Part shown: positions 13,401-25,766 of the stretch, piece after piece | Layout: each line of letters opens with the position of its first letter | Position numbering within the stretch: the stretch's first letter is position 1 | DNA from: Sipunculus nudus | Lineage: Eukaryota; Annelida; Sipuncula; Golfingiida; Sipunculidae | Length of the DNA stretch: 64,000 bases | Assembly: GCA_026874595.1 (NCBI GenBank) | Contig: CM049309.1 | Coordinates: 21,807,033-21,871,032 of the forward strand | Reading direction: 5' to 3' | The notes under the pieces: generated by a model | The model's input: only the letters and a program-made list of their open reading frames with translations | Database searches by the model: none | What the model was told of the DNA's origin: nothing | Translations under genes and position numbers: made by a program

Positions 13401-15040
13401 CAACACTGAGTCTGCGGCTGTGAAAAGAAACTCCTGAAAGCTGGGCTTGTGAGAAATATGACACACTGGTAATTCCATCTTTCTCTGGAGCGGAAAATGT
13501 AATCTTATTAATTTAACATTACACAAACTGCCATTCAAGAGGAGGGCAGGGGTCTAAAAAGCTCTCATGAATCTGAGACCAAAAATATCATGTTCATCTT
13601 GGCATGGTAGTTTCCATATGGACACATACTCAAAATAGGACCTGTTTATTATTAATCCCATCACTGCCTATATACTGTCAGATAACTAGGCAAGAGGTCT
13701 ATAAACACTAAACATGAATATCTATTCTTCACATAATAACGAAGCCTAACAGATTATAAACGACTCTGTTCACTGGAAAACAACATACATACATCCCTTT
13801 GTCAATGTCTGTTCTACATTTTGGAAGTTTTCCTTGAAATGGCATACTGTAGATCTATTTTATGTACTACCCCAGAGGCTGTAAGCACTAAAAGTATTAT
13901 GGTAAGACAAAACACCCAGTGACATCTTTTATTCCATCAATGACAGTAGATGAGGCCAAAACAACCTGTGGTGCTTCACTGTGTGAGGCAAGAAAAACTT
14001 GCCAAACAAAAAATCAAGGTAAAACAGGTGTAACTGTGATTCCACTTCTGACACCAGAACTGTTAATATTAAATTGTTGTTTATAAAGACTCAGAGAATG
14101 GCAATAAATTTTGGAATTTGAAATGTCATTGAGAAACAGAAATTTATAAAACTGTTCATCTCAATCTACATGTAAAAAAATGATCAAAATATTTTACTTA
14201 ATGCTAATTAGTACTGCTAATTAGCCTTGCCTTCTCTTGCAATTCCTGCACTGACAAATACTGTTTTTTGCATGCCTGTGACAACAAGAGTGTCTATAAC
14301 CAGTACAACAACATCAAACAGAGCCTGTCTTTGTGATTCAGACACAAGCTGCCACTTTTGTTATGAAATTTAAAAAAAAATCATTCCCAAGCCACCCATA
14401 TGGTGATATTCTTACTTCTAAAAGTAAGACCTTTATGTTGAAAACTAATTTGGACATATCACAATAGGATTATTCAAAACTCAAAATAATCTACTGTTAA
14501 CTGCCAGAAGGGCATGTATATAACATGGAGGGATGAGTCAGCTGGAGTTCATGCAAGGCCAGGAAAACACAATCATGGTTCCTGGGAAGGGAGCCTACTT
14601 TAACCACTGTAACCAGTGGTTGGACAATATGACATGACAAAAAGTTTTTGAACAACTTCTGTTACAAGACTTAAGGAACAAATATATTGAAATAAATGCA
14701 CTTTGAATATAAATATTCAATTTCCTTGACTGAATGTTACTGAAATGACAGCATTACTAGGCCAATGCACAGCAAACAAAATATAAACAAATATTGATAA
14801 AATTGGGGTAAAATTTAATCCATGAAACAGAAACAGAATTAAAGACGTATAAAAGTAAACTAGAATATCAGCAGGAGCTGACAAAAGCCCTCAGCCAAAA
14901 GAACAGTGTTCATAGGTGGTAACAGTAACAAGTACAAAATATTTGTTCTCTCATGGATGTATACTGTACATGTCTCACTTATAAATTTAAACTGGAGAGG
15001 TATGTACCATGTTTCAATACAATCCACCAAATGCTTTTAG
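7471..15040. other. Intronic sequence, mostly unique
   Basis: AT-rich, CpG-poor intron. ORFs such as the 116-codon one at 9793-10143 have no domain resemblance, codon pattern or splice context that I would trust. Unique, less AT-rich patches at 7620-8000, 9590-10390, 10880-11150 and 13130-13520 could be conserved non-coding elements. No RNA gene or tandem array seen. Confidence 0.45.
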
Positions 15041-15043
15041 AAC

Positions 15044-15744
15044 ATATCCTGCTCACAAGGCCAAAGTTGAAAAATCTGATAAAAATTCATTAAAAATCAG
15101 AAATTGTAGGTGGCGCCACCAAACTTGTGCAGCAGATACAAACCATCAGTCCCAATTACCAAAGTAAGTTTTGTGAATACCACCCAATGGTCCATGAGAA
15201 ATAAGCTTTTAAGTTTTTTTTTCCATAATCAGCTCTAAAACATAGAAATATATGTCAAGGTCACCAATCTTTGAACTTGACAAAGATTTTGTCAATATAC
15301 ATCTTCACCGAAGAAATAAAATTCCTACGGTGAATCCTTTTAGAGATATCCCGCTCACATGGCCAAAGTTGAAAAATCTGATAAAAATTCATTAAAAATC
15401 AGAAATTGTAGGTGGCACAACCAAACTTGTGCAACAGGTACAGACTATAAGTCCCAATAATCATAGTAAGTTTTGTGAAAATCCACTTAGTGGTTCCTGA
15501 GTAATAAGCTTCAAAGTGTTTTTCTATAATCAGCTCTAAAACATAGAAAAATTGGTCGAGGTCACCCATCTTTGAACTTGACCAAGATTTTGTCTATATA
15601 TACATCTTCACCGAAGAAATAAAATTCCTACGGTGAATCCTTTTAGAGATATCCTGCTCACAAGGTAAAAGTTAATGGACCCCGGACAGACAGACAGCTT
15701 AGGTGATGACAATGGGCCATCAGCCTAAGGGCTGAGGGCTAAAA
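15044..15744 (+). repeat. Tandem ~302-bp dispersed repeat (two units) with GACAGACAGAC tail
   Basis: Unit 1 (15044-15345) and unit 2 (15346-15648) are closely similar, both running from atatcc-gctcaca-ggccaa through gttgaaaaatctgat, a GGTGGCGCCACC-type motif (15109-15120; decayed to ggtggcacaacc at 15411-15422), tcaaggtcacc and atcttcaccgaagaaataaa. A third unit starts at 15649 but switches after ~20 bp to ggaccccggacagacagaca and ends at ...gggctgagggctaaaac. This is a non-autonomous repeat of the type seen at 6.6-7.5 kb. Confidence 0.85.
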
Positions 15745-18700
15745 CGATGTCAAGTGTTGAAACATCTTCAATGAACAGCATGATTGTTTAGTTCGAAGAC
15801 CTACAAACAACCAGCTAACATTTACATGGTACAGCTGCGATCAAGGGTGTTTTTATATGGGAGAGGTCATATCAAAACACTCATAATAAAACAAGTTTAT
15901 AATAATATATAAAAGATATAAAGCTTGATATAATTCTTAACAGCCTTGTTCAACTGCAGATGAAAAGATTAAAAAAAACATATGAGTAAATAATATTTTC
16001 ATATGAGTGAATTTGAAAAATGCTGATAAATGTTGTTGCCTCATTTGATCTAAAAGTCCTTGAAAATTTAACATTTAACTATTTCATAAATTCAGACAAA
16101 TGCACAGGAAGGCATCTTTTATATAGCACACAAGGCATCTTTTATATAGCACACAAGAGTATTCCTGTTTTCATGTCCATTCACATTTCAAATCAGAGTG
16201 CATTTCAACTATAAAGCTATTTAGCCCACTCATTGACAGACCTGAAAATAACATGTCTAGCAGTGATGAAAAGGTGAGTTTTTCTAGCCAACTTGGTAAG
16301 CAGTGTATCATCAAAATGCAGAGCATGGCTGTGACAAAGATAAAGTCAATAGAACTGGGTACTGCTGCATACGGCCTGAAATATGCTAGCTGACAACTAG
16401 GTTTTACTTGCAAGAAGAGCATCCCACAGCACAGGCTCCTGATGGCATGTCTCCATGGCAACCACTAGCCAGTCTGTATGCTACAGGTGATAGAAAAACA
16501 GCTCTGGAATGTCACCAGTTTATCTTCAAGAAATTTCCTAACTGTGAATTTTAATGATCAGTAAAGAGCTTACATAAACACACAACATACACAGAGGAAA
16601 GAAATCATAGTGTCTTAGTCATAAGATCTTTATTCTCACTTATCAGGTCATAGGGTGACAGCTCTTTGCCAAGTAAATGCAGGTCCTAACCATGAATTAC
16701 ATCTCAAGCCATGGTTGTTTTTTTTTCATGTCTGTCCTTACAGTCCCTTTATTATCACACCACTGCAGACTTCGCCTGAGGCACAAATCTTCATACATTT
16801 TCACCATGCCAATGGATGGAATTTTTAACAAAGAAATATGACCACATTTGACTTTAGCACATTCTGACACGTTGATCAGAAAAAAAGAATTTATTTCAAT
16901 TTGTTTATTGTACCAGGAAAAAAAGTAATGGCCCAGATGAGTCCAGGTTGGATGAAAAGGATAGTAGTTCAAAGACAGACCGGTGATGTAATACAAAGCA
17001 CCAAGTATTGATTGAGAAGAGATCCTGCACTGAAGCCAAGCTCTCTTCCTGCCTAATGTGCAGACAGGCACACTGAACAAAGCCTCAGCTTTAATCCAGG
17101 TATTCTGAAGTAAAATGGAGGCATATTAGTCTAAAGCTGGCAAAATAACCAGAAAACAGCAAGGGAAAGTGAAGCTTTCTTATTATGGAGCCACAATGAT
17201 CTCTTTCTGCCAGCCTAATGGAGGTAGCATCCAAATAGCTTTACAGGACGGGAGATGTTAAGCCTATTATCACACACATGCAGGCTTGCCAACTTTTATC
17301 ACCATTCCTGTCTTAATCAATATATCACCTTTGTCTCTGTGGTCTATAATTCGCATGAAACTTTCACCACAATGCTGTACCACCACACAGGAGTCTTTGC
17401 TTCTGCTGACATTATCAACTGCAATATGATTTAAATTCTCAACACTAGCTGGTGGTATTGAAGGGTTGGCCCCCCTTCTATGAACTGGCGGATCAGTATG
17501 CATGGAGAGAAAGTACTGTCACACAAGAAACCAATGATTTGATGCAACCTGAATAGCAATCAGTGTTCATCACTGCCTTTCTCTAGTTACATGGACTTGG
17601 TGGTTCTGAGAATTTTTCCCACTCGCAATCACGCCCTTCTTTTATCTGATAAAGAAATCCAAGAAGATATGTTGTGCTTTGAGTAATACTGGAAGCTTTT
17701 CAAAATAATCAGAATTTTTTATTGCTATCAGCGACATTGCCTGACAGGTCTGTATTCATTACTATCTCTACCTGGCAGGTGTGAAAAGAGACTGCCTGGT
17801 AGTGGTAATTATATTACACCTGACTGCATTCATCAATACACATTAAAAGATTTTTTTTTTGTTATGAAAGCCAATGATTTTAATCTCCAGCCTCAGTAAT
17901 TATTTGACATCAGAACAAAAAAAAGATTGATGATAAATACTGTCTAAGAGATTCCAATATGGACAAATCTGAGAAACTGGCATGGTTTCTCTTAAATCAT
18001 TAACCATGCCACAATGAAGTTTTAGGCTTCCACAATTTATCCTTTGCTTCACACAAAATTATATTTAAAAGCAATGATATAGGATAAAAACAAGAGTAAA
18101 AATGTCCTATAATTTTCCTATAAAGTATGAAGGAACCAGGAAAAACACACAGATGTAGTAGCATGCATCATATATGGTTAGTAGCTAAAACTCTTGTCAT
18201 GGCTAGATTCCTGCCAATGAATCTAATTATGATGGAAGGACCTGAAAGTGGAAACCTATATTAGTTTTGCCAAAGAGTTGTAGTGGCAACTGATATGTGA
18301 TATATTTTACATTAATTATGAAAGTGTACAGAGAGTAAGTGAAACTGCAAGGTGATACCTCAGCAAGATGGAAAAACAGGATTTGTCTTAATGTTAACCC
18401 ATGAGATGAGAAGTACCTTCATGTAAATCACAGAACCAGCATCAGGAAACAAACTGAGAGCAAACAGCTCATTAACAGGTGGAGTCTTCAGCAGAGGGCA
18501 TGAGAGGCAACTTCACATAGGTTAAATTACTAATGGCCATGCTGAGCCTGAACACACCTGGGGACAGTACTGATGTGTCACCTAAAGACATCACTTCTTT
18601 GTTCCCATCTACACCAGCACATCCTCACTTTAATTTGGCCAAATAAACTAGCAACTAAAAATTGCAGCAGCAATCATCTCCTACACCTGCTGTCTTAAGA

Positions 18701-19850
18701 CTCGTCCATCTCATTATCTTTTATTTAAAGAATGCCCCAGAGTAACAAGTTGAAGCTCTGAATCAGGTTGCCTGGCAACCAATCTCATAATGTTTGAGGC
18801 ACCTCTCTTTTGCCAGAATGGCAGCTTGTTAGGTGGAGCTGTTTCAGTAACGGATGGCAGGGACCCCTCTCAGAACATCCTGGGCCTCCTGCTGAGGGTT
18901 CTCTGTTGCTTCATCATTAATCTCACATGCACCCTTCATCCCTATACACTTGCCCATAATTAATGTCTGCCATCAGAAAACCTGCCTCCTTCTAGTAATC
19001 AAGCTGCCTCTAACAAGTCCACTTCTGTTCCATTATTCACATATTTCAGGACCTGTGCTCTTCTTACCAGTTTTTTTAAGGCAACCCAGAATAATTCTGA
19101 GGCAGGTGATGAACATTTTGATATCTCAGGTTTATTAATGGACAAAAAGAGTCCATTAAGACCAGCTCCATTCAAGCCTTTAGAAAAAGATGAGCTGACC
19201 AATTCAGGTATCTTGAACAATACTACATGTGATGATTCAGTTGCTGGTTCATCTGACAGGAATTGTTTACATAAAATGAGACAACCATGTTTTTAAAAAA
19301 TAAAACATCAATGTGGTTCTGTCACAAAAGCGAGAAGCATATGATAGGAACCTGAAACTGTAATACAGTAAGTTTGAAAAATCCCTCCACCAGTAACAGA
19401 TCACTGCCCAAAAAGAGTTAACTCATGGTAAAAGGTTATCTGTATATGTCATAAAACCGTCATACTTCAACAGACTTTATGGTACCCCTTTTCACCAAGT
19501 TGTGTGTAGTTTAAGGAAGATCTTTGTTCTGTTTCAGGAGCAATGTTTTTCTTCCATATTTCAAATTCCAGTGGGTATGAAAAAGGAGACGACTTAAAAT
19601 ATGTCAATGCTTCATTTTTTCCTCCTAAATGCCACATGAAACTACTAGGAAAGCTTTTTCTGTCTCAGCAGAGTTTGTAATAGCTGGACTCACAGATGAC
19701 AAAGGATAGCTGAAAATATCTGTCTGATGATCATGTCTGGTATGCTCTACAAATTCCTCTATAAACCTATTCATTTCTATAATCTCACATGCACTGACAT
19801 GTAATGACAAGGGATATTTAATTCTCAAAGTTGAGTTTTACCAAAGGTTA
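15745..19850. other. Intronic sequence, mostly unique
   Basis: Contains one exact 23-bp tandem duplication (16111-16133 and 16134-16156, unit ggcatcttttatatagcaca + caa). Otherwise it is AT-rich unique sequence with poly(A)/poly(T) runs. GC-richer unique patches at 16300-16500, 17170-17620 and 18440-18960 are possible conserved elements. The 127-codon ORF at 16697-17080 (minus) has no recognisable domain. Confidence 0.45.
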
Positions 19851-19852
19851 TA

Positions 19853-20045
19853 ATCTGTTCCACACCCCCTGTCCACCTGAATTTTCGTGATTATCTTTAC
19901 ATAAGTAATATGATGTAACAGTGAAGCGCATGCACACGGAGAATACAAGTCTCCCTGTAAACAAAGGTAGGCAGCTCTTGATTATTGGTCCTGTAAATGA
20001 AGTTTCCCTTATTAGTATGTCACGTCTATTATGGAAGGGGCTATA
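19853..20045 (-). mobile_element. Truncated copy of a TIR element (same family as 33.5 kb)
   Basis: It begins with the terminal inverted repeat (ctgttccacaccccctgtcc, then acctgaattttcgtgattat) after TATA. It then carries internal sequence matching the reverse complement of the 33517-34131 element: gagaatacaagtct, then agctcttgattattggtcc and a cacgtctattatgg half-site. The match fades after about 20045 and no second TIR is visible, so this copy is 3'-truncated. Confidence 0.75.
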
Positions 20046-22171
20046 GTTATTTGCAACATCCTTATTCCTCATAATGTTTGATTTCTACCAATAATGTCAG
20101 ACCATCAAACAACTTTTGTGACACAGCAAACCCTGTAACATGACATTCAAGAAAGGGTCAACATAAGTGTTCTCTGTCTCATGTGGGGAAGAGTTTTTTT
20201 TAAGCAGACTATCCAGGTTTTTCTGTGGGCCTGTCTCAGAAAAAAAAAATTCTGATTGAGTCTGCCCTTGTGGGTTTTTGAATTTCAGTGTTTCCTCATA
20301 TCAAAATTATATGCTTTCCCTTCAAAGTTTACATGATTGTGTACTGCATCAGGACTAATTTATACTGCATTGTTTTACTATGGTTTTCAATTCCAGTCCT
20401 ATGATTAATGCATTTTGTTTTGTCTTAAATGTATATGTGACCTCAGTGAACAGATTTATCCTGTATATATTTTGTTATGACCTTTAAATCTTACAAAGAC
20501 GAAAAATCATCACCAGGATATATTTTCACAGACTTTTGTTTGGCCATCATTAATAATGACATTTAAGCATTTCTTTATGTACAATCCAGGTAAAAAGTAT
20601 AAAATAACAAGAGGAACATTCTCAAGAAAACACTGAAGCAATATGATAAATATACTCCTTTAGCAATATCTGTCATTATAATCATTCTAAGAAAATGACA
20701 ACAATTTACATATACAGTCTTTTATTTAACCTTCATCTCAATAAGAGCAAGCAGTCTATATTGACAACTTTTGTATGAAAAATTAAGGGTAAATCACATG
20801 CTCTAAATATTTTTCAGATAACACTCAGATAGGTGACTGAAACTGATAATTTAATTTTTAAGCAATAATTTTTTTTCATGAATCAATTAAAATGCTAATC
20901 AAGCCCTATCCTATAGTATTTTAGAGAAAAATGTACTTGACAGAAAATCTTGTGACCAAACCACAGGAATCTTCATAGAAAGGAAACTTTTTTTCTGGAG
21001 GAGTAACAAATACTTGGTAAATATCCTGTACCATAAAAAAGGTTGTAACAAAAGCATTTTTATGTCTGTTGCTGTTCTGTTTTCCTGTGAGACTTATCTT
21101 GTCCAATAATGATGTCATTACAGAGCGGAGATTGGAGTCAGAGGACTGATTCTTCTTTATAACCAACCGTATAATACATTAGAGGTTTTATCAAAATCAT
21201 AAACCTCCGCTGCTGACTTCTCAAGAAAAATCTCAACCCTATTGACTGCAGGAGACTAATTTATCTCTTGATTTTATACTGGTATTTTCTTATAAGAAGC
21301 AATTAATTCTTTCAGTCAGGAAGTCCGGGCAGCACTAAATTATCAGAAATGCCAGCATAGTTCAAATGTACTCCCATGGAATTATAAAGGGTCCTGGGAG
21401 ATAAATAATATATTACAACATATCCAGGCCCAATACCCACAATTTATCTTCATAGAATAGTCATAGCTAAAGTGTAGTGTGTGAAGGCTCTGTGACATAT
21501 CTGTGCCTTCCAGCCACAGGCTGAAGATATTTGACAGTGATGTATGGGAACGCATCATAGGAAGAAACACAGACCTAACAATATCTATGACTGCATTATG
21601 GTCTCTGCCACTGGACCTCACCACAAGTCTGGGCCCTCACACATAAGATCACTTGCTGACTGATGTTGTGTCAGAGCTAATAATTTCACTCTACATGCAG
21701 ACCATTGAATGGAAAAGCATCATGCATAAGCAGAGTCTACAGTTTGTTAGAAGCACAAACTGAGACACTGAAAAAAAGCATGATGTCATAGTGCAGACAT
21801 CACGGTGTGATCCATAAGGTTATTACATTGAATTACATCACACAGAGGTGTGATAATGACTGGTACCATGTCATGGGTGTGGTTGCTTTCAGTGTCATGA
21901 GTCATAATGATCTCCATAAAAATTAAATAAATGCACTTTTGTGAACATTCCGTGATCTTTAAATGCCCACACCAAACACATTCAAGCAGAAAATATGTTT
22001 ATAATGTTTTGAATTTTATAAACAAAAAGTCTTACTAAACGTACTTAAAGTCATTTAAATTGTTATACTAAATTATTGTTAACATCAATGTATACTATCA
22101 TTAACTCTGGCATAAACAAATTAAAAAACTATGCAATTTAAAAGTGATTCATATCATTTTCAGCTAGCACG
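20046..22171. other. Intronic unique sequence
   Basis: AT-rich, no recognisable gene or repeat. Patches at 21380-21660 and 21780-21960 are GC-richer. Confidence 0.45.

Positions 22172-22231
<60 letters not shown>
22172..22231. repeat. (TA)n microsatellite, ~60 bp
   Basis: Nearly pure TA with one interruption (taaata). One of only two long TA tracts in the left 49 kb. Confidence 0.97.
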
Positions 22232-22234
<3 letters not shown>

Positions 22235-24650
22235 CATATGTATTTATGTATATATGTGCATGTGTGTTTAGATTTTACAATACTAAAATATCTGTGTGTG
22301 AGTAGCCTTTTCTGTCTCTTCCCATGGATATTTGAGAACAAAGGTGCTTACTTTTGATCTTCTCTTACTTCCTGCAGAACTTTTGAAAAGCATTTTTTTA
22401 CTCCTGCAGAGCTTTTTGCAATGACACAAAAAAAACCTTAAAGAGGTTGTTTGGTTGTTCTGTACAAACCTGAGGAGGTAGTAGAACCACCTGTTTCAGA
22501 GGATCCTCTGAATTCTTTATGTAGTTCTGCTTTGATTGCTGCTGACACTGTCTGCAATATCTTGGAACTTTTCTCCGGGTAAAAAAAACCTTAACAAGGT
22601 GGCCCTGGCTGCATCATGGGTGCCACACAAGTCTTTGTGATCTTTCCGAGACCAAGCCCGATGACCTCTGACCTTGGACCATCCCATTCATTAAACTTTA
22701 AGCCCTAGCATTTCCAGTCAATCCAGGAGGCATTGTCTATTTCTATCCATTTGCCTTTTTCAGAAATGAGATAACTTTTTTTACCAGTATCCACTATCCT
22801 AAGATATTACAATAAAAACACCATGACCTGACACTTTACAGGCTCATCTTACTAGTTAATGAATTTTAACCTATATTACTTAATTAAATGCAATATTGAT
22901 CACTTTTCTTGTCTTCCTAGGTATCTTTCTTATCTTTAATTTTATCCGATTCACCTGTGACTTGTTGTTTGTACAAATTAACAGAGCAAACATCAAAATC
23001 ACCATCAAGCATACATTTACTAATACTCACAACAACATGTAATCAGTCAGACTGACACATAAGAAAAAGAAATTAATAATTATAACCAGTTTCTTTCCAA
23101 ATAAGCCATCATAAAGAAATCTGGACCAAGTAACTTAATACATAGAATTCCTTAAATACAAAAAAAATAGTTGTGTGTTTTAAAAAGCACAGCTTTCTGT
23201 TATAACTTTTCCTTCATCACCTTATTGACAACTCCATCAAACTTGCCATTTCTGGTTTTAATCTATTTCTTTTAACAGTCACCAACTACAGATATATATA
23301 CAGGCCTAAACTGGGTTGATAAATGGCCATGGATGTAATCCGGCTGAAGCTAGTAATTCTAATCCTGCCCAAAGTCTACACTAACATCAGGGGGAAAAAT
23401 ATATGAAAAGGCAATCAGAGGCTTTTATCAACTGTGCATGCAGCAGCCAGTATGTGCAAGTTTGCTGGTGTCATAGACAATTTTGACCCAGATAATATTT
23501 TACCTGGCTCAAGTGTCAAATTATAACAGCAGAAATATGATTGTATTATGCCAAGTTGACCCACTTAATACATTTGCATTATAGTGTGGTATCAAATCTT
23601 AACCAAACCCAAGCAAGGCCATAACCCCTGTCCTGTTACTCTGGAATCCCTCCTTTTATATATTACAAACAGGACATGGAAAAGTTCCTTCTCACCTTGC
23701 CCTGCATGGTTTGTTATACATTTAATAAGTGCTGCTTGAGCCATGATAAGTCTGCTTCATGATTAGACACTCTAAATAAATCAGAGAATCAAATCCCACT
23801 GAAAACAAAACAAATTATTATTTTATCATGAAAAAAAAAATCAATTTGTTCACTCAATTACACTGTCCACTGGATATAGGATCTCCTCTGACACTATACT
23901 CATATAGGAGCAAGCAATGGCTCAGTTACAGCCATCAGTCTCTCTTTTCCACAACCCTATCTGAATTCACTGGTATTAATTCTGTGTCAGTATTTAACGT
24001 GAATGATTTGGTTTTCATGACCCACTTATGTGCTTCTCTTTTGTCTTGGGTCAAAAGAATGTTCACATTAAAAAATGCAAAATAATTCAAGGCCACACTC
24101 ATCTGCTGTTATATATATGAAACTATTTCACAAACTCTTTCCTGTTTTTTTCTTTCTTTCATTTTAACAAGAAAATTCATCCCACAGAACTTCAGGGAAC
24201 AGAAAAGGCATACACCAAAACAGCCACAAGTGATGAAAATATACAGGTTTACTGATCAAAATTTTTAAGAAACCTTTTTAATGAGACATGCAAGATAACA
24301 ATCTGTTTTTTTTTTACTTCAACATCACAGATAGTCAATTATACATTTGACAAATGCTGAATGGGATGCCAAAACATAAACTCTTAAAACACAATCAGTA
24401 AGAGTGTTGATAGTTAATCATGCTTGAATTATCAGACACCTTAAATTTTCTTAAAGAATCCAGCGAGTTGTAATATACAGATCTGGAATTTATGAACATT
24501 AGTTCATGCCATTTATCATTTGCATTTGTAGTTTTCTATCAATGTTACAAAAAAAGAAAGAAAAAATCCTCTGAAATTTATAAAACTGCAGGTACATATG
24601 AAAATCTTAATAATAGGTTTTGTCTCAAGTCAACAAATAAGGCAGCCTCA
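22232..24650. other. Intronic unique sequence
   Basis: No gene recognised. A 22370-22720 patch has loosely repeated words (ctcctgcaga/ttcctgcagaa; aaaaaaaaccttaa at two sites) but is not a clear tandem repeat. The remainder is AT-rich. Confidence 0.4.
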
Positions 24651-25766
24651 CACCTAGGAGAACAACAACATGCCTGCTGTATAACCACAATGCTTCAGAC
24701 ATAGAAGAACAACAACATGCCTGCTCTGTAACCACAATGCTTCAGACACAGGAGAACAACAACATGCCTGCTCTATTACCACAATGCTTCAGACATAGGA
24801 GAACAACAACATGCCTGCTCTATTACCACAATGCTTCAGACATAGGAGAACAACAACATGCCTACTCTATTACCACAATGCTTCAGACATAGAAGAACAA
24901 CAACATGCCTGCTCTGTAACCACAATGCTTCAGACATAGGAGAACAACAACATGCCTACTCTATTACCACAATGCTTCAGACATAGGAGAACAACAACAT
25001 GCCTGTTCTATTACCACAATGCTTCAGACATAGGAGAACAACAACATGCCTACTCTATTACCACAATGCTTCAGACATAGAAGAACAACAACATGCCTGC
25101 TCTGTAACCACAATGCTTCAGACATAGGAGAACAACAACATGCCTGCTCTATTACCACAATGCTTCAGACATAGGAGAACAACAACATGCCTACTCTATT
25201 ACCACAATGCTTCAGACATAGGAGAACAACAACATGCCTGCTCTATTACCACAATGCTTCAGACATAGGAGAACAACAACATGCCTACTCTATTACCACA
25301 ATGCTTCAGACATAGAAGAACAACAACATGCCTGCTCTGTAACCACAATGCTTCAGACATAGGAGAACAACAACATGCCTGCTCTATTACCACAATGCTT
25401 CAGACATAGGAGAACAACAACATGCCTGCTCTATTACCACAATGCTTCAGACATAGGAGAACAACAACATGCCTGCTCTATTACCACAATGCTTCAGACA
25501 TAGGAGAACAACAACATGCCTGCTCTATTACCACAATGCTTCAGACATAGAAGAACAACAACATGCTTACTCTATTACCAAAATGCTTCAGACATAGGAG
25601 AACAACAACATGCCTGCGCTATAACCAAAATGCTTCAGACATAGGAGAACAACAACATGCCTGCTCTATTACCACAATGCTTCAGACATAGGAGAACAAC
25701 ATCATGCCTGCTCTATGACCACAATGCTTCAACACAGGAGAACAACAACATGCCTGCTCTACAACA
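24651..25766. repeat. 47-bp minisatellite, ~24 copies, with higher-order structure
   Basis: Head-to-tail copies of a 47-bp unit; a typical unit reads taggagaacaacaacatgcc, then tgctctattaccacaatgct and tcagaca. Copies differ at a few diagnostic sites: tagGag/tagAag, ctGctct/ctActct, ctATTacc/ctGTAacc. The tagAag variant recurs at 24702, 24890, 25078, 25313 and 25548, spaced 188, 188, 235 and 235 bp (4, 4, 5 and 5 units), so the array grew by copying blocks of four to five units. The first and last copies are the most diverged. The array lies in CELF intron 2; in the sense (minus) transcript each unit reads ...TGTTGTTGTTCTCC.... Confidence 0.95.

Noticed and set aside
16697-17080. 127-codon minus-strand ORF on the same strand as CELF
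   Set aside because: No similarity to any CELF exon or other domain; cysteine- and tryptophan-scattered sequence typical of random translation.
24651-25766. CRISPR-like array
   Set aside because: Units are contiguous 47-bp tandem copies with no unique spacers, in an animal intron.
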